From Planctomycetota bacterium (GTDB lineage Bacteria > Planctomycetota > PUPC01 > JACPCR01), in NCBI GenBank assembly GCA_016179685.1, contig JACPCR010000071.1:49259-113258 (forward strand): a stretch of DNA of 64,000 nt, read 5' to 3'. Shown piece after piece: positions 43,093 through 51,412 of the stretch; the first letter of the stretch is position 1; each line of letters begins with the position of its first letter. A program made the translations under genes and the position numbers. The notes under the pieces were generated by a model. The model was not told the DNA's origin. It worked only from the letters and a program-made list of their open reading frames with translations, and did no database searches.

Positions 43093-43860
43093 TTAGAGGC
43101 GCACGGGAACGCCCCGGGCCCGAAGAAAAGTCTTGACTTGCCGGATGGAAAGCTCCCGGTAATGGAAGATGGAGGCGGCGAGGGCGGCATCGGCCCGGCC
43201 GCGCTCGAAGACGTCTGCCAGGTGGTCGAGGCTTCCGGCCCCGCCGGAGGCGATCACGGGAATCTGAAGGCGATCCGACATGCGCCGAGTCAACTCCAAA
43301 TCATAGCCGTTCTTGGTACCGTCGCAGTCCATGCTTGTCAAGAGAATCTCGCCCGCGCCGTGGGCCTGCACGGTTTCGCCCCATTCCAGCGCGTCCATGC
43401 CCGCCGGACGCCTCCCGCCATGCGTGAAGACCTCCCAGCGGGCAGGCCCCTCCCCGCTCACCCGCTTGGCGTCGATGGCCACCACGATGCACTGGCTGCC
43501 GAAACGATCCGAGGCCTCGGAGACGAACGCAACGTTCCGGACCGCGGCCGTATTGATGGAAACCTTGTCCGCACCTGCATTGAGAAGGTCCCGGATGTCC
43601 TGGACCGTGCGGATGCCGCCTCCGACCGTGAGCGGCATGAAGACCTGTTCGGCGGTGCGCCGGACGACCTCCAGAATGATGCCGCGGCCCTCGTGGGACG
43701 CCGTGATGTCGAGAAAGGTCAATTCGTCCGCTCCCTCCCGGTCATAGAGTGCGGCGACTTCGACCGGATCGCCGGCGTCCCGCAAGTCCACAAATTTCGT
43801 CCCTTTGACGACGCGGCCGTCTTGGACGTCAAGGCAGGGAATGATGCGTTTGGCGAGCAT
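43093..43860 (-). CDS. hisF: Imidazole glycerol phosphate synthase cyclase subunit
   Basis: HisF is the TIM-barrel subunit that forms IGP and AICAR in histidine biosynthesis with HisH glutaminase. The 255-residue chain has all standard landmarks: [19 protein letters not shown] (catalytic Asp), [42 protein letters not shown] (second catalytic Asp), [14 protein letters not shown] and [12 protein letters not shown]. The ATG at 43860 has AAGGG upstream. No other his gene is adjacent, so the his pathway is dispersed. It is followed closely by pilT, which may be co-transcribed. Confidence 0.97.
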   Translation of the reverse strand: MLAKRIIPCLDVQDGRVVKGTKFVDLRDAGDPVEVAALYDREGADELTFLDITASHEGRGIILEVVRRTAEQVFMPLTVGGGIRTVQDIRDLLNAGADKVSINTAAVRNVAFVSEASDRFGSQCIVVAIDAKRVSGEGPARWEVFTHGGRRPAGMDALEWGETVQAHGAGEILLTSMDCDGTKNGYDLELTRRMSDRLQIPVIASGGAGSLDHLADVFERGRADAALAASIFHYRELSIRQVKTFLRARGVPVRL

Positions 43861-43884
43861 GGAGACCCTTGGCGGCTGTAAAAG

Positions 43885-43912
43885 ACGAGTGAGCAAGTGC
43901 ACCCACACTTCT
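43885..43912. repeat. Family-A palindrome, imperfect copy
   Basis: GACGAGTGAGCAAGTGCACC is followed by CACACTT, giving the family core with one change (CACACTT in place of CGCACTT). It lies directly upstream of hisF. Confidence 0.5.
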
Positions 43913-43940
43913 GAACAGGGATAGTAGCCGCGGAGCACCC

Positions 43941-44132
43941 TTACACATACGACTCGAGGGAACGGTCCGGAAGTACTTGTTCCGGCTTCAATCCCAGGAC
44001 TTCGCTCAAACAGAGCTGAAGAGCGCCCCACGCCTCTCGGGGTGTCCATCGGTTGAATCGTTCGGCGAGCGCCCCATAGTTTCTGAATCGGTCCTCGCAT
44101 TCGAGGACCACCTCAACGAGTTCCAGCCCCAT
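43941..44132 (-). CDS. Small ACP-like or hypothetical protein
   Basis: The 63-residue ORF begins [16 protein letters not shown], which resembles the helix-II part of acyl carrier proteins (DSLDxVELVMxxEExF), and ends with [19 protein letters not shown], which resembles the N-terminal ACP segment. The order is thus reversed relative to a normal ACP, and the phosphopantetheine Ser motif DSL is not present. Small ACP-like proteins of this layout are known to me from Planctomycetes but the match is weak. Its ATG lies 18 bases from a family-B element end on the other side. Unknown function. Confidence 0.4.
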   Translation of the reverse strand: MGLELVEVVLECEDRFRNYGALAERFNRWTPREAWGALQLCLSEVLGLKPEQVLPDRSLESYV

Positions 44133-44147
44133 GAAAACTCTCCTCCG

Positions 44148-44481
44148 TAGTGAAGCACCGGCCTCGACTTGCCTACTCCGACGCGCCTGCTACGCTACTT
44201 GCAGCGCACACCAGTGCTCCCCCCGTCCCGACGGCCTGCCGGGAGGCCAGGCCCGGAAGTCCCTCCCAAGCTTGTCCGTGGGCGACCTGTCCCGCCGGGA
44301 GGGATTCTAACGGAAACGGGATGCCCACGAGAAACAGGGCCAGAAGGACAAGCCCAGGAGGCAGGCTTGCCTCTCACTCTCGTCCCCATGGGAAGGGTTC
44401 TGCGAATTCCGAGCGGCTGCGCAAACGGGCAAGCGCCCATCGCGATCCATTTCATCATAAGTTGCGGCAGGCGCTTCGCTA
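44148..44481. repeat. Family-B inverted-repeat element, long copy (about 330 bp)
   Basis: TAGTGAAGCACCGGCC at the left and GGCAGGCGCTTCGCTA at the right are the two ends seen in the short family-B copies, here 300 bases apart. The interior has no supported gene. This could be a MITE-like element with a longer filling, or two nested copies. Confidence 0.5.
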
Positions 44482-44585
44482 CTGGACTTGAAGCATGGGA
44501 AGGAGGTTAACCGCGGATGACCGCGGATAACGCGGATTCCTTTTTCCTCTTGTCCGCGGCATCCCTTGGGTCAGCCTCCCACGTC

Positions 44586-44640
44586 CCTCCCGAACTTGCC
44601 CCTGCGGGAGGATCCCTCCCGCAGGGGCAAGTTCGGGAGG
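44586..44640. repeat. Perfect 26-bp inverted repeat
   Basis: CCTCCCGAACTTGCCCCTGC continues to a 26-base arm, a three-base ATC loop and the exact complement. It is the longest perfect hairpin in the window. A related but decayed phrase (GTCCCTCCCAAGCTTGTCC) is at 44260, inside the long family-B copy. Confidence 0.8.
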
Positions 44641-44660
44641 ACAAGCTCGGCGGACTTGGC

Positions 44661-44710
44661 CTAGTAGACGAGTTCGCAAGTGCAGCCGCACTTGCGAACT
44701 CGTCTACTAG
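44661..44710. repeat. Family-A palindrome, 23-bp perfect arms
   Basis: CTAGTAGACGAGTTCGCAAG begins a 23-base arm ending in TGC, then loop AGCC and the exact complement. The core AAGTGC...GCACTT matches the other family-A copies while the outer arm is different. Confidence 0.85.
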
Positions 44711-44777
44711 AGTGCTTCAGAATGGAAGTGCCAGGACACTTCCGTTTCTGAAATACTCGGATGCTTTGCCCCTCACG

Positions 44778-45083
44778 ATGAAAAAGCGCCCAAACCGTCA
44801 ACGGACCTCTCCGCCCTCTCAGCGACGACCTGTAGCCTCCATGCACGGTACTGCGGTCTGGCTGCCGTGGGTTTCGTTCTTACTGGCCCTGCTGGCCCAA
44901 CCCGAGGCCGCAGGCTTTGCGCCCGGCCTGTCCGATCTGCTCCTCCGCTCCGGCCGGAAGCTTCCGGAAGTCCGCCGTGAGGTCGCCGTCTCCGTCTGCA
45001 ACGCGGCCGAGCCGCACCCGCTTCAGGTGTTCGTTTATGAAGGAGGAAAACAGTTCTTCCCATGCAAAATCCCGAAAAGGTGA
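44778..45083 (+). CDS. Doubtful small ORF overlapping the GH127-like start
   Basis: A 101-codon ORF with a basic start (MKKRPNRQRTSPPSQRR) and one hydrophobic stretch (WLPWVSFLLALLAQ), followed by a short beta-like segment. It overlaps the glycosidase start by 22 bases. It could be a small membrane protein, a leader, or chance. No family was recognised. Confidence 0.25.
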   Translation: MKKRPNRQRTSPPSQRRPVASMHGTAVWLPWVSFLLALLAQPEAAGFAPGLSDLLLRSGRKLPEVRREVAVSVCNAAEPHPLQVFVYEGGKQFFPCKIPKR

Positions 45084-46924
45084 CGCTGAACTACATCAAC
45101 CCCGCTGCGCCGCTCGTCCCGCCCCCGAGCACTCCCGGCGAAAGCTACGACGTGCTGGCGCCGGCAACGCTCGATCTCGCCGAGAGAGCGCGGCTGTGCG
45201 TGAACGCTCTGACGGAAACCACCGATCCCGCGTACGACGACGAGTTGTACTGGATCGTTGACCTCCTGGCCCAGAAGCCAGGCATGTATCACACGGTGGA
45301 CGATCACGTGCAGGCGAAGTTCCTCCAGGCCCTGCCTCTTGATCGCACCGCCTGCGGCAGCCCGCAGAACCTGGAGGTCGAACATCGGCTCATGCAGACG
45401 TACCTGAAGATGCAGGGGCCGGACGGGTTGATCTATATCCCCATCAAGGGCCGGCCATGGGCACTGCCTGCCGCGGCCAACCCCTGGGCCATCGACCCCC
45501 TCCCCACCGGCGACCACTGGTGCTCGCTCTGCCCGACCGGCCGAACTCTGGGCGCTTTCTGCGTGTATGCCCTCAGGTACCCGGCGGGTCCGTGGGCCGA
45601 CGCGGCCCGTCGCCTCGCCCGGGGCTTGATGAACCTCTGCATCGTCGAGGACGACATCGCTTATCTGCCCGGCAACTGCGCCGAGCCCGGGCGGCCGCTC
45701 CCGAAACCGGCCTCCAGACCGGTGGGGCTGCGCGCTGGCTACAGCGGCTGGGTCGCACAGGGCCTGGCCCAGTACGCGCGGTCGCTCGGCGACCGTGAAG
45801 CTGGAGCGATGGCGACCCGGCTGATGCGCTACGTCCTGCGCGATTCCGGCTACTTTGGGCCGGGGGGCGAGTTCACCTTCGAGTTCCCCGGTGTTGCCCG
45901 CGCCATCCACTTCCACGCGCACACCTGCCAGATTCTGGCCGCCCTGGAGGCCGTTCAGGCCTCCGGCGACGCGGAGCTGCTGGGCCTGGCGCGGAAGGCC
46001 TACGACTACGCCGTCAGCGAGGGCACGCCCCTGGTCGGCTTCTTCCCCGAATGGCTGGGCAACAGGGGCGGCGGATACGGCGAAGGGCAGTTCTCCTCCG
46101 AAATCTGCGAGGTGGCCGACATGATTGCCTCCGCTCTCAAGCTCTCCATGCTCGGCATGGATCAGTGGGACGATGTGGACCGCTGGGTGCGCAACCAGTT
46201 CGCCGAGTGCCAGCTCACCGATACGACCTGGCTCACCGACGGCCACCTGGAACGTGTGGACCGTAAACTGTCACCGCTGCCGGGCGCGGGTTGCTCGAGG
46301 CCGGAATACGGCACCACGGACCGCGTCATCGAACGCTCGGTCGGCTCCTTTTCCGGCTGGCCGTCGGCCAACGACTTCGTCCAAGGAAAGGGCTGGTCCA
46401 TCATGCACTGCTGCACCGGCAACGCCACCCGCACGGTCTATTACGTGTGGGAGAAAATCCTCACTCATGAGAGGGGCAAGCTGAAGGTGAACCTGCTGCT
46501 GAACCGGGCCTCGCGCTGGGCGGACGTCTACAGCCACATCCCGTACCGAGGCCGCGTGGACGTGAGAGCAAAACAGGACATGGACCTGGAGATTCGCCTG
46601 GCCGAGTGGGTGAAACCCGAGGAAGCCCGCTGCACAGTGAACGGCGTGCCGCGCCCTCTGAGTTTCGCAGGCCGCTACGCTCAGGTCGGGCCGGTGAAAG
46701 CCGGACAGGAGGCGACGCTGGAGTTCCCGATCCACGAGCGGACGGACCGCGTGATCATCGAGAAACGGCCCTACACCCTCATCCGCCGCGGCAACGAGGT
46801 GGTGTGGATCGACCCACCAGGCACGACCTGCCCGCTCTACCAGCGCGGGCACTATCGTTATGGCGAAACGCTCTGGAGGACCGTGCGCCGCTTCGTGCCG
46901 GACGCGGAGGTCCCCTGGTGCTGA
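45062..46924 (+). CDS. GH127/DUF1680-like glycoside hydrolase (beta-L-arabinofuranosidase family)
   Basis: The 620-residue protein has an (alpha/alpha)6-type helical core (residues about 30-440) and C-terminal beta domains. The Cys/Glu zinc-site pattern of GH127 is visible: SEICEVADMIASALKLSMLG supplies the Glu-x-Cys, and MHCCTGNATRTVYYVWEKI supplies the Cys-Cys pair. Known members release beta-L-arabinofuranose or other sugars from plant glycans. No signal peptide is seen, so it may act in the cytoplasm on imported oligosaccharides. No transporter or sugar regulator is next to it. Confidence 0.75.
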   Translation: MQNPEKVTLNYINPAAPLVPPPSTPGESYDVLAPATLDLAERARLCVNALTETTDPAYDDELYWIVDLLAQKPGMYHTVDDHVQAKFLQALPLDRTACGSPQNLEVEHRLMQTYLKMQGPDGLIYIPIKGRPWALPAAANPWAIDPLPTGDHWCSLCPTGRTLGAFCVYALRYPAGPWADAARRLARGLMNLCIVEDDIAYLPGNCAEPGRPLPKPASRPVGLRAGYSGWVAQGLAQYARSLGDREAGAMATRLMRYVLRDSGYFGPGGEFTFEFPGVARAIHFHAHTCQILAALEAVQASGDAELLGLARKAYDYAVSEGTPLVGFFPEWLGNRGGGYGEGQFSSEICEVADMIASALKLSMLGMDQWDDVDRWVRNQFAECQLTDTTWLTDGHLERVDRKLSPLPGAGCSRPEYGTTDRVIERSVGSFSGWPSANDFVQGKGWSIMHCCTGNATRTVYYVWEKILTHERGKLKVNLLLNRASRWADVYSHIPYRGRVDVRAKQDMDLEIRLAEWVKPEEARCTVNGVPRPLSFAGRYAQVGPVKAGQEATLEFPIHERTDRVIIEKRPYTLIRRGNEVVWIDPPGTTCPLYQRGHYRYGETLWRTVRRFVPDAEVPWC

Positions 46925-46955
46925 TCAGCAAGAATGATTCGAGTTTGAGTGGCTG

Positions 46956-47055
46956 CTTTTCTCCGTGCACTCCGTGCTCTCCGTGGTTCAAACCGATTTT
47001 GCTTCTCTCTGTCACAACGAAGCGAATCCGCGAGCTTCGTACGACCCGCTCCTGA
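46956..47055. repeat. Dispersed intergenic repeat, family D
   Basis: The phrase CCGTGGTTCAAACCGATTTT...CTGTCACAACGAAGCG..GCTTCGTA aligns with 30343-30416 (CCGTGGTTTACACCGACATT...AGTCACAACCAGCG..AACTTCGTA) at roughly 70-75 percent identity over about 75 bases. The upstream CTCCGTGCACTCCGTGCTCT phrase is also matched in inverted form near 30270. Confidence 0.5.
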
Positions 47056-47066
47056 TGAGAGGTCGC

Positions 47067-47094
47067 TTGAAAACCTACGGGACTGACGTATAAT
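47067..47094 (+). promoter_or_regulatory. Sigma70 promoter of the toxin-antitoxin operon
   Basis: TTGAAA (47067-47072) and a perfect TATAAT (47089-47094) are 16 bases apart and about 45 bases upstream of the antitoxin ATG. This is the best promoter match in the window. The sequence after it (CCCGAATTTGATATACGTCT) could hold an operator for autoregulation. Confidence 0.75.
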
Positions 47095-47137
47095 CCCGAA
47101 TTTGATATACGTCTCATGTTTGGGGCATAACGATTTC

Positions 47138-47383
47138 ATGCAGACCAAGTTAACGTTACGGCTTGAAAGCAGGTTGATCGAGGCTGCGAAGGCCTTCGCA
47201 AAGGAACATGGCAAGTCGCTCTCCCAGATCGTCTCGGATTACTTTGCATCCTTGACTGGAGACCGGGATCAGCGAGCGGAGGATGAACTGACACCTATTG
47301 TGAGAGCACTGAAAGGCACGCTTCGAGGTACGGGCATGCGCGTTGATAATTATCGTCAGCATCTTGAGAAAAAGCACTTGTGA
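47138..47383 (+). CDS. DUF6364-type antitoxin of a VapBC-like module
   Basis: The 81-residue protein starts MQTKLTLRLESRLIEAAKAFAKEHGKSLSQIVSDYF, a ribbon-helix-helix-like DNA-binding segment typical of small antitoxins, followed by a variable tail that should wrap the toxin. The ATG at 47138 is used; the track start at 47102 lies in the leader. It overlaps the toxin gene by 4 bases (GTGA), the usual arrangement for translational coupling. It probably binds its own promoter. Confidence 0.85.
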   Translation: MQTKLTLRLESRLIEAAKAFAKEHGKSLSQIVSDYFASLTGDRDQRAEDELTPIVRALKGTLRGTGMRVDNYRQHLEKKHL

Positions 47384-47793
47384 TTGTTTTTTTCGATACA
47401 AACGTGGTCTTGGATGTCTTGTTTGACCGAAAGCCCTTCTCCGATGCTGCTGCGGAGCTTTTCTGCAAGGTGGAGAATAAACAAATTACGGGGTACCTGG
47501 GATCAACAGCCATTACTACCATCCACTACCTGGCCAGAAAGAGCAAGAGCAGCAAGGATGCTGAAGCAGACATCCGTAAACTACTTTTGCTGTTCGAGGT
47601 TGCGCCCATCAGTAAGCCCGTCCTTCTCGCTGCCTTGGAGCTTCCTTTCCAGGATTACGAGGATGCGGTCCTCCACGAGGCCGCCGTAACCGTCCGATCG
47701 GAAGGGATTGTCACGCGCAACAGGGCTGATTTTCGTCAGTCCAAATTGCCCGTTTATTCTCCGGCTGAGCTGGTCGCTTTGCTCAATAAGTGA
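47380..47793 (+). CDS. PIN-domain ribonuclease toxin (VapC-like)
   Basis: The 137-residue PIN protein has the acidic tetrad positions: FFDTNVVLDVL (first Asp), a Glu/Asp in the middle (SSKDAEADIRKL) and DYEDAVLHEAAV with TRNRADF near the end. VapC-type toxins cut tRNA or rRNA to stop growth. The GTG start overlaps the antitoxin stop, so the two form an operon under the TATAAT promoter. Confidence 0.9.
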   Translation: MIVFFDTNVVLDVLFDRKPFSDAAAELFCKVENKQITGYLGSTAITTIHYLARKSKSSKDAEADIRKLLLLFEVAPISKPVLLAALELPFQDYEDAVLHEAAVTVRSEGIVTRNRADFRQSKLPVYSPAELVALLNK

Positions 47794-47829
47794 GATGGGG
47801 CCGGTCGTAGTCGATGCGCTGGGAGCGCC

Positions 47830-49848
47830 ATGGACGAAGAGGTGCTGAAAATCCTGCTGATCAAGGACGGGCCGGACGATCCTGCCTGGATACGGTCCGT
47901 GCTGGCCCAGATGACCGGGGATTCCGGTCAGCCTTTCTGCGAGGTCACCGAAGCGGCCACGCTCGCTGGAGGACTCGAACGCCTGGCCGTCGGAGGCGTA
48001 GATGTCGCCCTGCTGGCCCTTTCCGGACCCCAGGGGACCCGGTTGGAGACCTTCAAGCGGGTCAGCGCCTACCGTCCTGAAGCGCCGGTGCTCGTCCTCT
48101 TGACGCGCCGAGGCTCAGGCCTGGAGAACGATTTCATCCAGAGCGGTGCGCAGGATTGCCTGGTCGAGGGCGAAATCGACGACCGGCAGGCGAAGCGGTC
48201 CATCCTGTTCGCCATCGATCGGCAGCGGAGAGTCAACACGTTCCACCGCCACCTCATGGAGCTTCGACACCGGGAGGCCCGGTGGAAGGGAGTGGCCGAG
48301 CACAATCCGGACGCCCTGCTGGTGATGGACGAGAACCGGAGCATTCATTTTGCCAATCCGGCCACGCAGGACCTCACGGGAGTCAAGCCGGAGCTTCTGA
48401 TCGGGCAATCCCTATCGATTCCCCTGGAGCCCCAGAAGGCGGTGGAGATGAACTTGACCCGGAAAGACGGCAAGACTGTGGCGGTGGAGGTCCGGGCTGC
48501 CCCGATGCCATGGAAGGAGCATCGAATCTGGGTCGTTGCTCTGCGAGACATCTCGGCCCGAAAAGGCATGGAACGAACGGTACGGGAGCTGAACGAGCAG
48601 CTCCGAGCGTCCGCACACCTCATTGAGAAGCAGGCGCTCAGCGACCCGGTCACCGGATCGTTGAATCGGCGAGGCCTGGCGAAGGCGGTCGAGGATCACC
48701 TGGTCTCGGAGTCCGAGATTCAAGCCATCTTCGTCGATTTGGAGAATCTGGACGCCATCAACGAGCAGTTCAGTTACCGTGCCGGGGATACGGCCCTCCG
48801 TGAAATCGCCTCGCGCCTCCGCACCGCGGTCGGCGCGTCACACCCCATCGGCCGCATCACCGGCGGCCAGTTCCTGATCCTCATTTCCGATCCTGGCCCG
48901 GCGGATGCCGCCGCCCTTACCGACCAGGTCTTGAAGGCCGTCTCGCAGACTCCGCTCCGGATCGGCGGCGCAGAGGTTGGACTGCACGCTCACGCTGCGG
49001 GGGTTTCCCTCCGGCCTTCCGGTCTGGACGACCTGATTCTGGCGGGCCATCGCCAGATATCCGAGGCCCGGCAGGCCCAGAGGAAGGCCGAAGCGCCGCC
49101 ATCGCCGGAGGAAGCGGCCCCTTCGGCACGCCGAGAGCCCAAGGTGTCGGTCACCGTGGACGAATTCCGAAACAACGCCCGCTTTCTCGTCGTTTCTCAG
49201 CCCATTGTCCAGCTCAGGGACGAGAAGGTCGTCGGCTACGAATTTTTCAGCCGGCTGGTCAGCCTTCCCATGGAGCTTCCGGAGGAGTTTTTCACGTTTA
49301 CCTTCGAGAGCCATCTTCTGGCTTCGGTGGACCACCAGTGTTACCTGCTGGGCATTCGCAAAGCGGAGGCCGCGCCCCGGAATGCGCTGATCCACCTCAA
49401 CCTTTTTTCCTCGACCATCCTGGAATACTCCGTGGCGGACATCCTGGGTCGCCTGCCTCCGAAGCGCCCCAAGCAGGATTTTTGCCTCGAGATCAATCGC
49501 GAGCATCTTCCCGCGGACGTCGCTCACCTGGCCCGGCGCTGCCAGGCCTTCAAGCGGTCCGGAGTCCGAATCGGGCTCAACAGCGTGGAAACCACCCCCG
49601 AGGCCGCGGACCTCGTGCGGCGACTCGAACCCGACGTGATCAAGCTCGACCGGGCCGTCGTGAATGGGATTGCAGAGGATTCCGCCCGGCAGGCGGCATT
49701 GCGGGAATGGACCGGTAGCTTCTCTCCGTCCGCCAGGCTCGCGGCCGTCGGAATTGAATCCCGAGCGGACATGGAAGCCCTCAAGCACCTGGGCGTCCAC
49801 TACGGGCAGGGCTTCTACTTCGGCCAGCCTAAGCAGGAAGTCCTTTAG
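47830..49848 (+). CDS. Degenerate REC-PAS-GGDEF-EAL regulatory protein
   Basis: The 672-residue protein has a receiver-like domain (1-130), a PAS domain (150-250; HNPDALLVMDENRSIHFANPA), a GGDEF-like domain (275-415) and an EAL-like domain (450-670). All catalytic sites are altered: the receiver phospho-Asp is Ala (VALLALSGP), the acidic pocket reads LLIKDGPDD, the GGDEF motif is TGGQF, and the EAL motif reads YEFFSR with the usual DDFGTG replaced by LNSVETT. DVIKLD is retained. It probably binds c-di-GMP or a protein partner without making or breaking c-di-GMP. It starts 36 bases after the PIN toxin. Confidence 0.85.
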   Translation: MDEEVLKILLIKDGPDDPAWIRSVLAQMTGDSGQPFCEVTEAATLAGGLERLAVGGVDVALLALSGPQGTRLETFKRVSAYRPEAPVLVLLTRRGSGLENDFIQSGAQDCLVEGEIDDRQAKRSILFAIDRQRRVNTFHRHLMELRHREARWKGVAEHNPDALLVMDENRSIHFANPATQDLTGVKPELLIGQSLSIPLEPQKAVEMNLTRKDGKTVAVEVRAAPMPWKEHRIWVVALRDISARKGMERTVRELNEQLRASAHLIEKQALSDPVTGSLNRRGLAKAVEDHLVSESEIQAIFVDLENLDAINEQFSYRAGDTALREIASRLRTAVGASHPIGRITGGQFLILISDPGPADAAALTDQVLKAVSQTPLRIGGAEVGLHAHAAGVSLRPSGLDDLILAGHRQISEARQAQRKAEAPPSPEEAAPSARREPKVSVTVDEFRNNARFLVVSQPIVQLRDEKVVGYEFFSRLVSLPMELPEEFFTFTFESHLLASVDHQCYLLGIRKAEAAPRNALIHLNLFSSTILEYSVADILGRLPPKRPKQDFCLEINREHLPADVAHLARRCQAFKRSGVRIGLNSVETTPEAADLVRRLEPDVIKLDRAVVNGIAEDSARQAALREWTGSFSPSARLAAVGIESRADMEALKHLGVHYGQGFYFGQPKQEVL

Positions 49849-49863
49849 AGTCTTAGGGTGTGA

Positions 49864-49917
49864 CTTCTCCGCGCCGCGCCCACTTCGTGGGCAGCCGGCG
49901 GGCACCCGGCGGAGAAG
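49864..49917 (+). terminator. Cruciform-like hairpin after the GGDEF-EAL gene
   Basis: CTTCTCCGC (49864-49872) and GCGGAGAAG (49909-49917) enclose an inner perfect hairpin GCCCAC-TTC-GTGGGC. It lies 15 bases after the stop codon. No T-run follows, so it is a structured 3' end and not a classic terminator. Confidence 0.45.
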
Positions 49918-50090
49918 ATGAAAGGTGTCCCGCCGGACTTGCCCCAGTGGGAGGCCGGTCGGGTGTCAGTTGATTCCTGAACCCTGAACCTTGACACCTT
50001 TTGCACCCTTGTTGGGTTGCGGGCTTCGCCCGCCTTAAAAGACGGTTTTGCGGGTGCGGGTGCACGTGCGATCCGTCACCTTCAACCCTC

Positions 50091-51083
50091 ATGGTTCAGG
50101 AAGACACGAAGTCATCCCGGCTGGTGGTCGGCATCGACGAAGCGGGTTACGGACCCGTGCTGGGTCCCCTCGTCGTATCTGCCACCGTCTTCGAGGTCTC
50201 CGACCGGCCTCTCCCGTCCGATTTCTGGTCCGAGCTTCGCAGCGTTCCGGTCTGCCGGCCGGACGGAACGGAGGATTCCCGGGGCCTGGTCGTGGGCGAT
50301 AGCAAGAAGATTTACCAGTGCCGGGATGATCTGGGCCGGCTCGAGGCCGGCGTGCTTTCCTTCGCCGCGGCGTCGCTCGACGGGCCCATGCCGGACACCC
50401 TCGAGGCATTTCTCGGGCGCTTCGCCAGCGAACACTACCAGCCGCCCCGCCCGTTGCCCTGGTATGCGGGGCCGGGCCCGACGCTGCCTTGCGGGCCGCC
50501 AGGCCTTCCGCGCTGGACCGCTCTTGAAAAAGCGTTGCGAGACGCCAGACTGCGCTTCCATGGCTTCCTCGTGCGGCCCGTGTTTGAGCCTGAATTCAAC
50601 ACGCAGGTGCGCTCCATCGGGAACAAGGCCCAGCTTCTTTTCAATGTGAGCGCCGGGCTCTCCCGAGAGCTCCTCGGCCGCCACAGGAGCTGCCAGGAGT
50701 GCCTATTCCTCTACGACAAGCAGGGAGGCCGGGACTTCTACGGTCCGATGCTTCTCAATGCCTTTCCCGACTCCGGCTTCCTGATCGAGAAGGAGAGCCG
50801 GGCCAGGTCGGTCTACCGGCTTTCATCGGCTGGCCGCACGGTTTGCCACTGCTTCGAAATGAAGGGAGACGAGCACCACCTTCCGGTGGGGCTTGCGGCC
50901 ATGTGCAGCAAGTACGTGCGGGAATTGTTTCTCCGGCGATTCAACCTCTTCTGGGGGCATCATCTGCCCGGCCTGCGGCCCACGGCGGGATATTATGCTG
51001 ACGCCCAGAGATTCCTGGCGGAGACGGAGGCGCTCCGGCGGTCCCTCGAGATGGACGACGCTCAGCTCGTCCGCTGCCGCTGA
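50091..51083 (+). CDS. RNase HII-like nuclease, extended form
   Basis: The 330-residue protein resembles RNase HII: VVGIDEAGYGPVLGPLVVSA (first Asp-Glu), GDSKKIYQ, FLYDKQGGRDFYGPML and EMKGDEHHLPVGLAAMCSKYVRELF (further acidic site), with GLRPTAGYYADA near the end. A typical RNase HII has GIDEAGRGPLAGPV; here Arg is replaced by Tyr, and the protein is over 100 residues longer. The Arg (from GRG) contacts the RNA-DNA junction in true RNase HII, so substrate choice may differ. ATG at 50091 is used. A family-C phrase lies just upstream. Confidence 0.65.
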   Translation: MVQEDTKSSRLVVGIDEAGYGPVLGPLVVSATVFEVSDRPLPSDFWSELRSVPVCRPDGTEDSRGLVVGDSKKIYQCRDDLGRLEAGVLSFAAASLDGPMPDTLEAFLGRFASEHYQPPRPLPWYAGPGPTLPCGPPGLPRWTALEKALRDARLRFHGFLVRPVFEPEFNTQVRSIGNKAQLLFNVSAGLSRELLGRHRSCQECLFLYDKQGGRDFYGPMLLNAFPDSGFLIEKESRARSVYRLSSAGRTVCHCFEMKGDEHHLPVGLAAMCSKYVRELFLRRFNLFWGHHLPGLRPTAGYYADAQRFLAETEALRRSLEMDDAQLVRCR

Positions 51084-51145
51084 ATGGGAGGTTTGCAGGG
51101 TTGCCATAGCCTCCTTATAATCCTCTGGCAACGAGGGAATCCGTC

Positions 51146-51394
51146 ATGCCGGAAGGGGAAAAAACCATGCAGCCGACGCCATCGGATGGGCCAGCGCCAT
51201 CCGTTCCCGAGGCGGGCGTGAAGCCGCCTGAGGATCTGAGGCCGCCGGGCCTGCTGAAGGAGCTTTGGCTCTTCGTCAAGGAGGAGAAGGTCTGGTGGAT
51301 GACCCCGATGATCCTGGTTCTTCTCTTGGTCGGCGGCCTCCTCATCGCGAGCCAGGCCGTTCCGGCCCTGCACTTTCTCTATCCCCTTTTCTAG
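51146..51394 (+). CDS. DUF5989 small membrane protein
   Basis: The 82-residue protein has a Pro-rich start and a family-typical core LLKELWLFVKEEKVWWMTPMILVLLLVGGLLIASQ, with one membrane helix after a cytoplasmic aromatic segment. DUF5989 proteins are known from sugar-carrier or cyanobacterial-toxin gene clusters and have no assigned activity. It precedes the GT2 gene by 18 bases, so it may belong to that transcript. Confidence 0.8.
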   Translation: MPEGEKTMQPTPSDGPAPSVPEAGVKPPEDLRPPGLLKELWLFVKEEKVWWMTPMILVLLLVGGLLIASQAVPALHFLYPLF

Positions 51395-51412
51395 TTTTCC
51401 GAGGCCGACGGC

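Larger units (their letters stand above)
44482..44777. other. Intergenic region with two long perfect palindromes
   Basis: Apart from the palindromes listed below, this part contains the phrase ACCGCGGATGACCGCGGATA and GTCCGCGG near 44511-44558, which pair loosely. The track ORF 44517-45083 runs through the palindromes and its first half is not believed. Confidence 0.4.

Noticed and set aside
44517-44777. First half of the 188-residue ORF 44517-45083
   Set aside because: It runs through two perfect palindromes and has no start signal or protein-like pattern.
45035-46246. 403-residue minus-strand ORF
   Set aside because: It is antisense to the GH127-like gene, which has recognisable catalytic-site Cys and Glu motifs.
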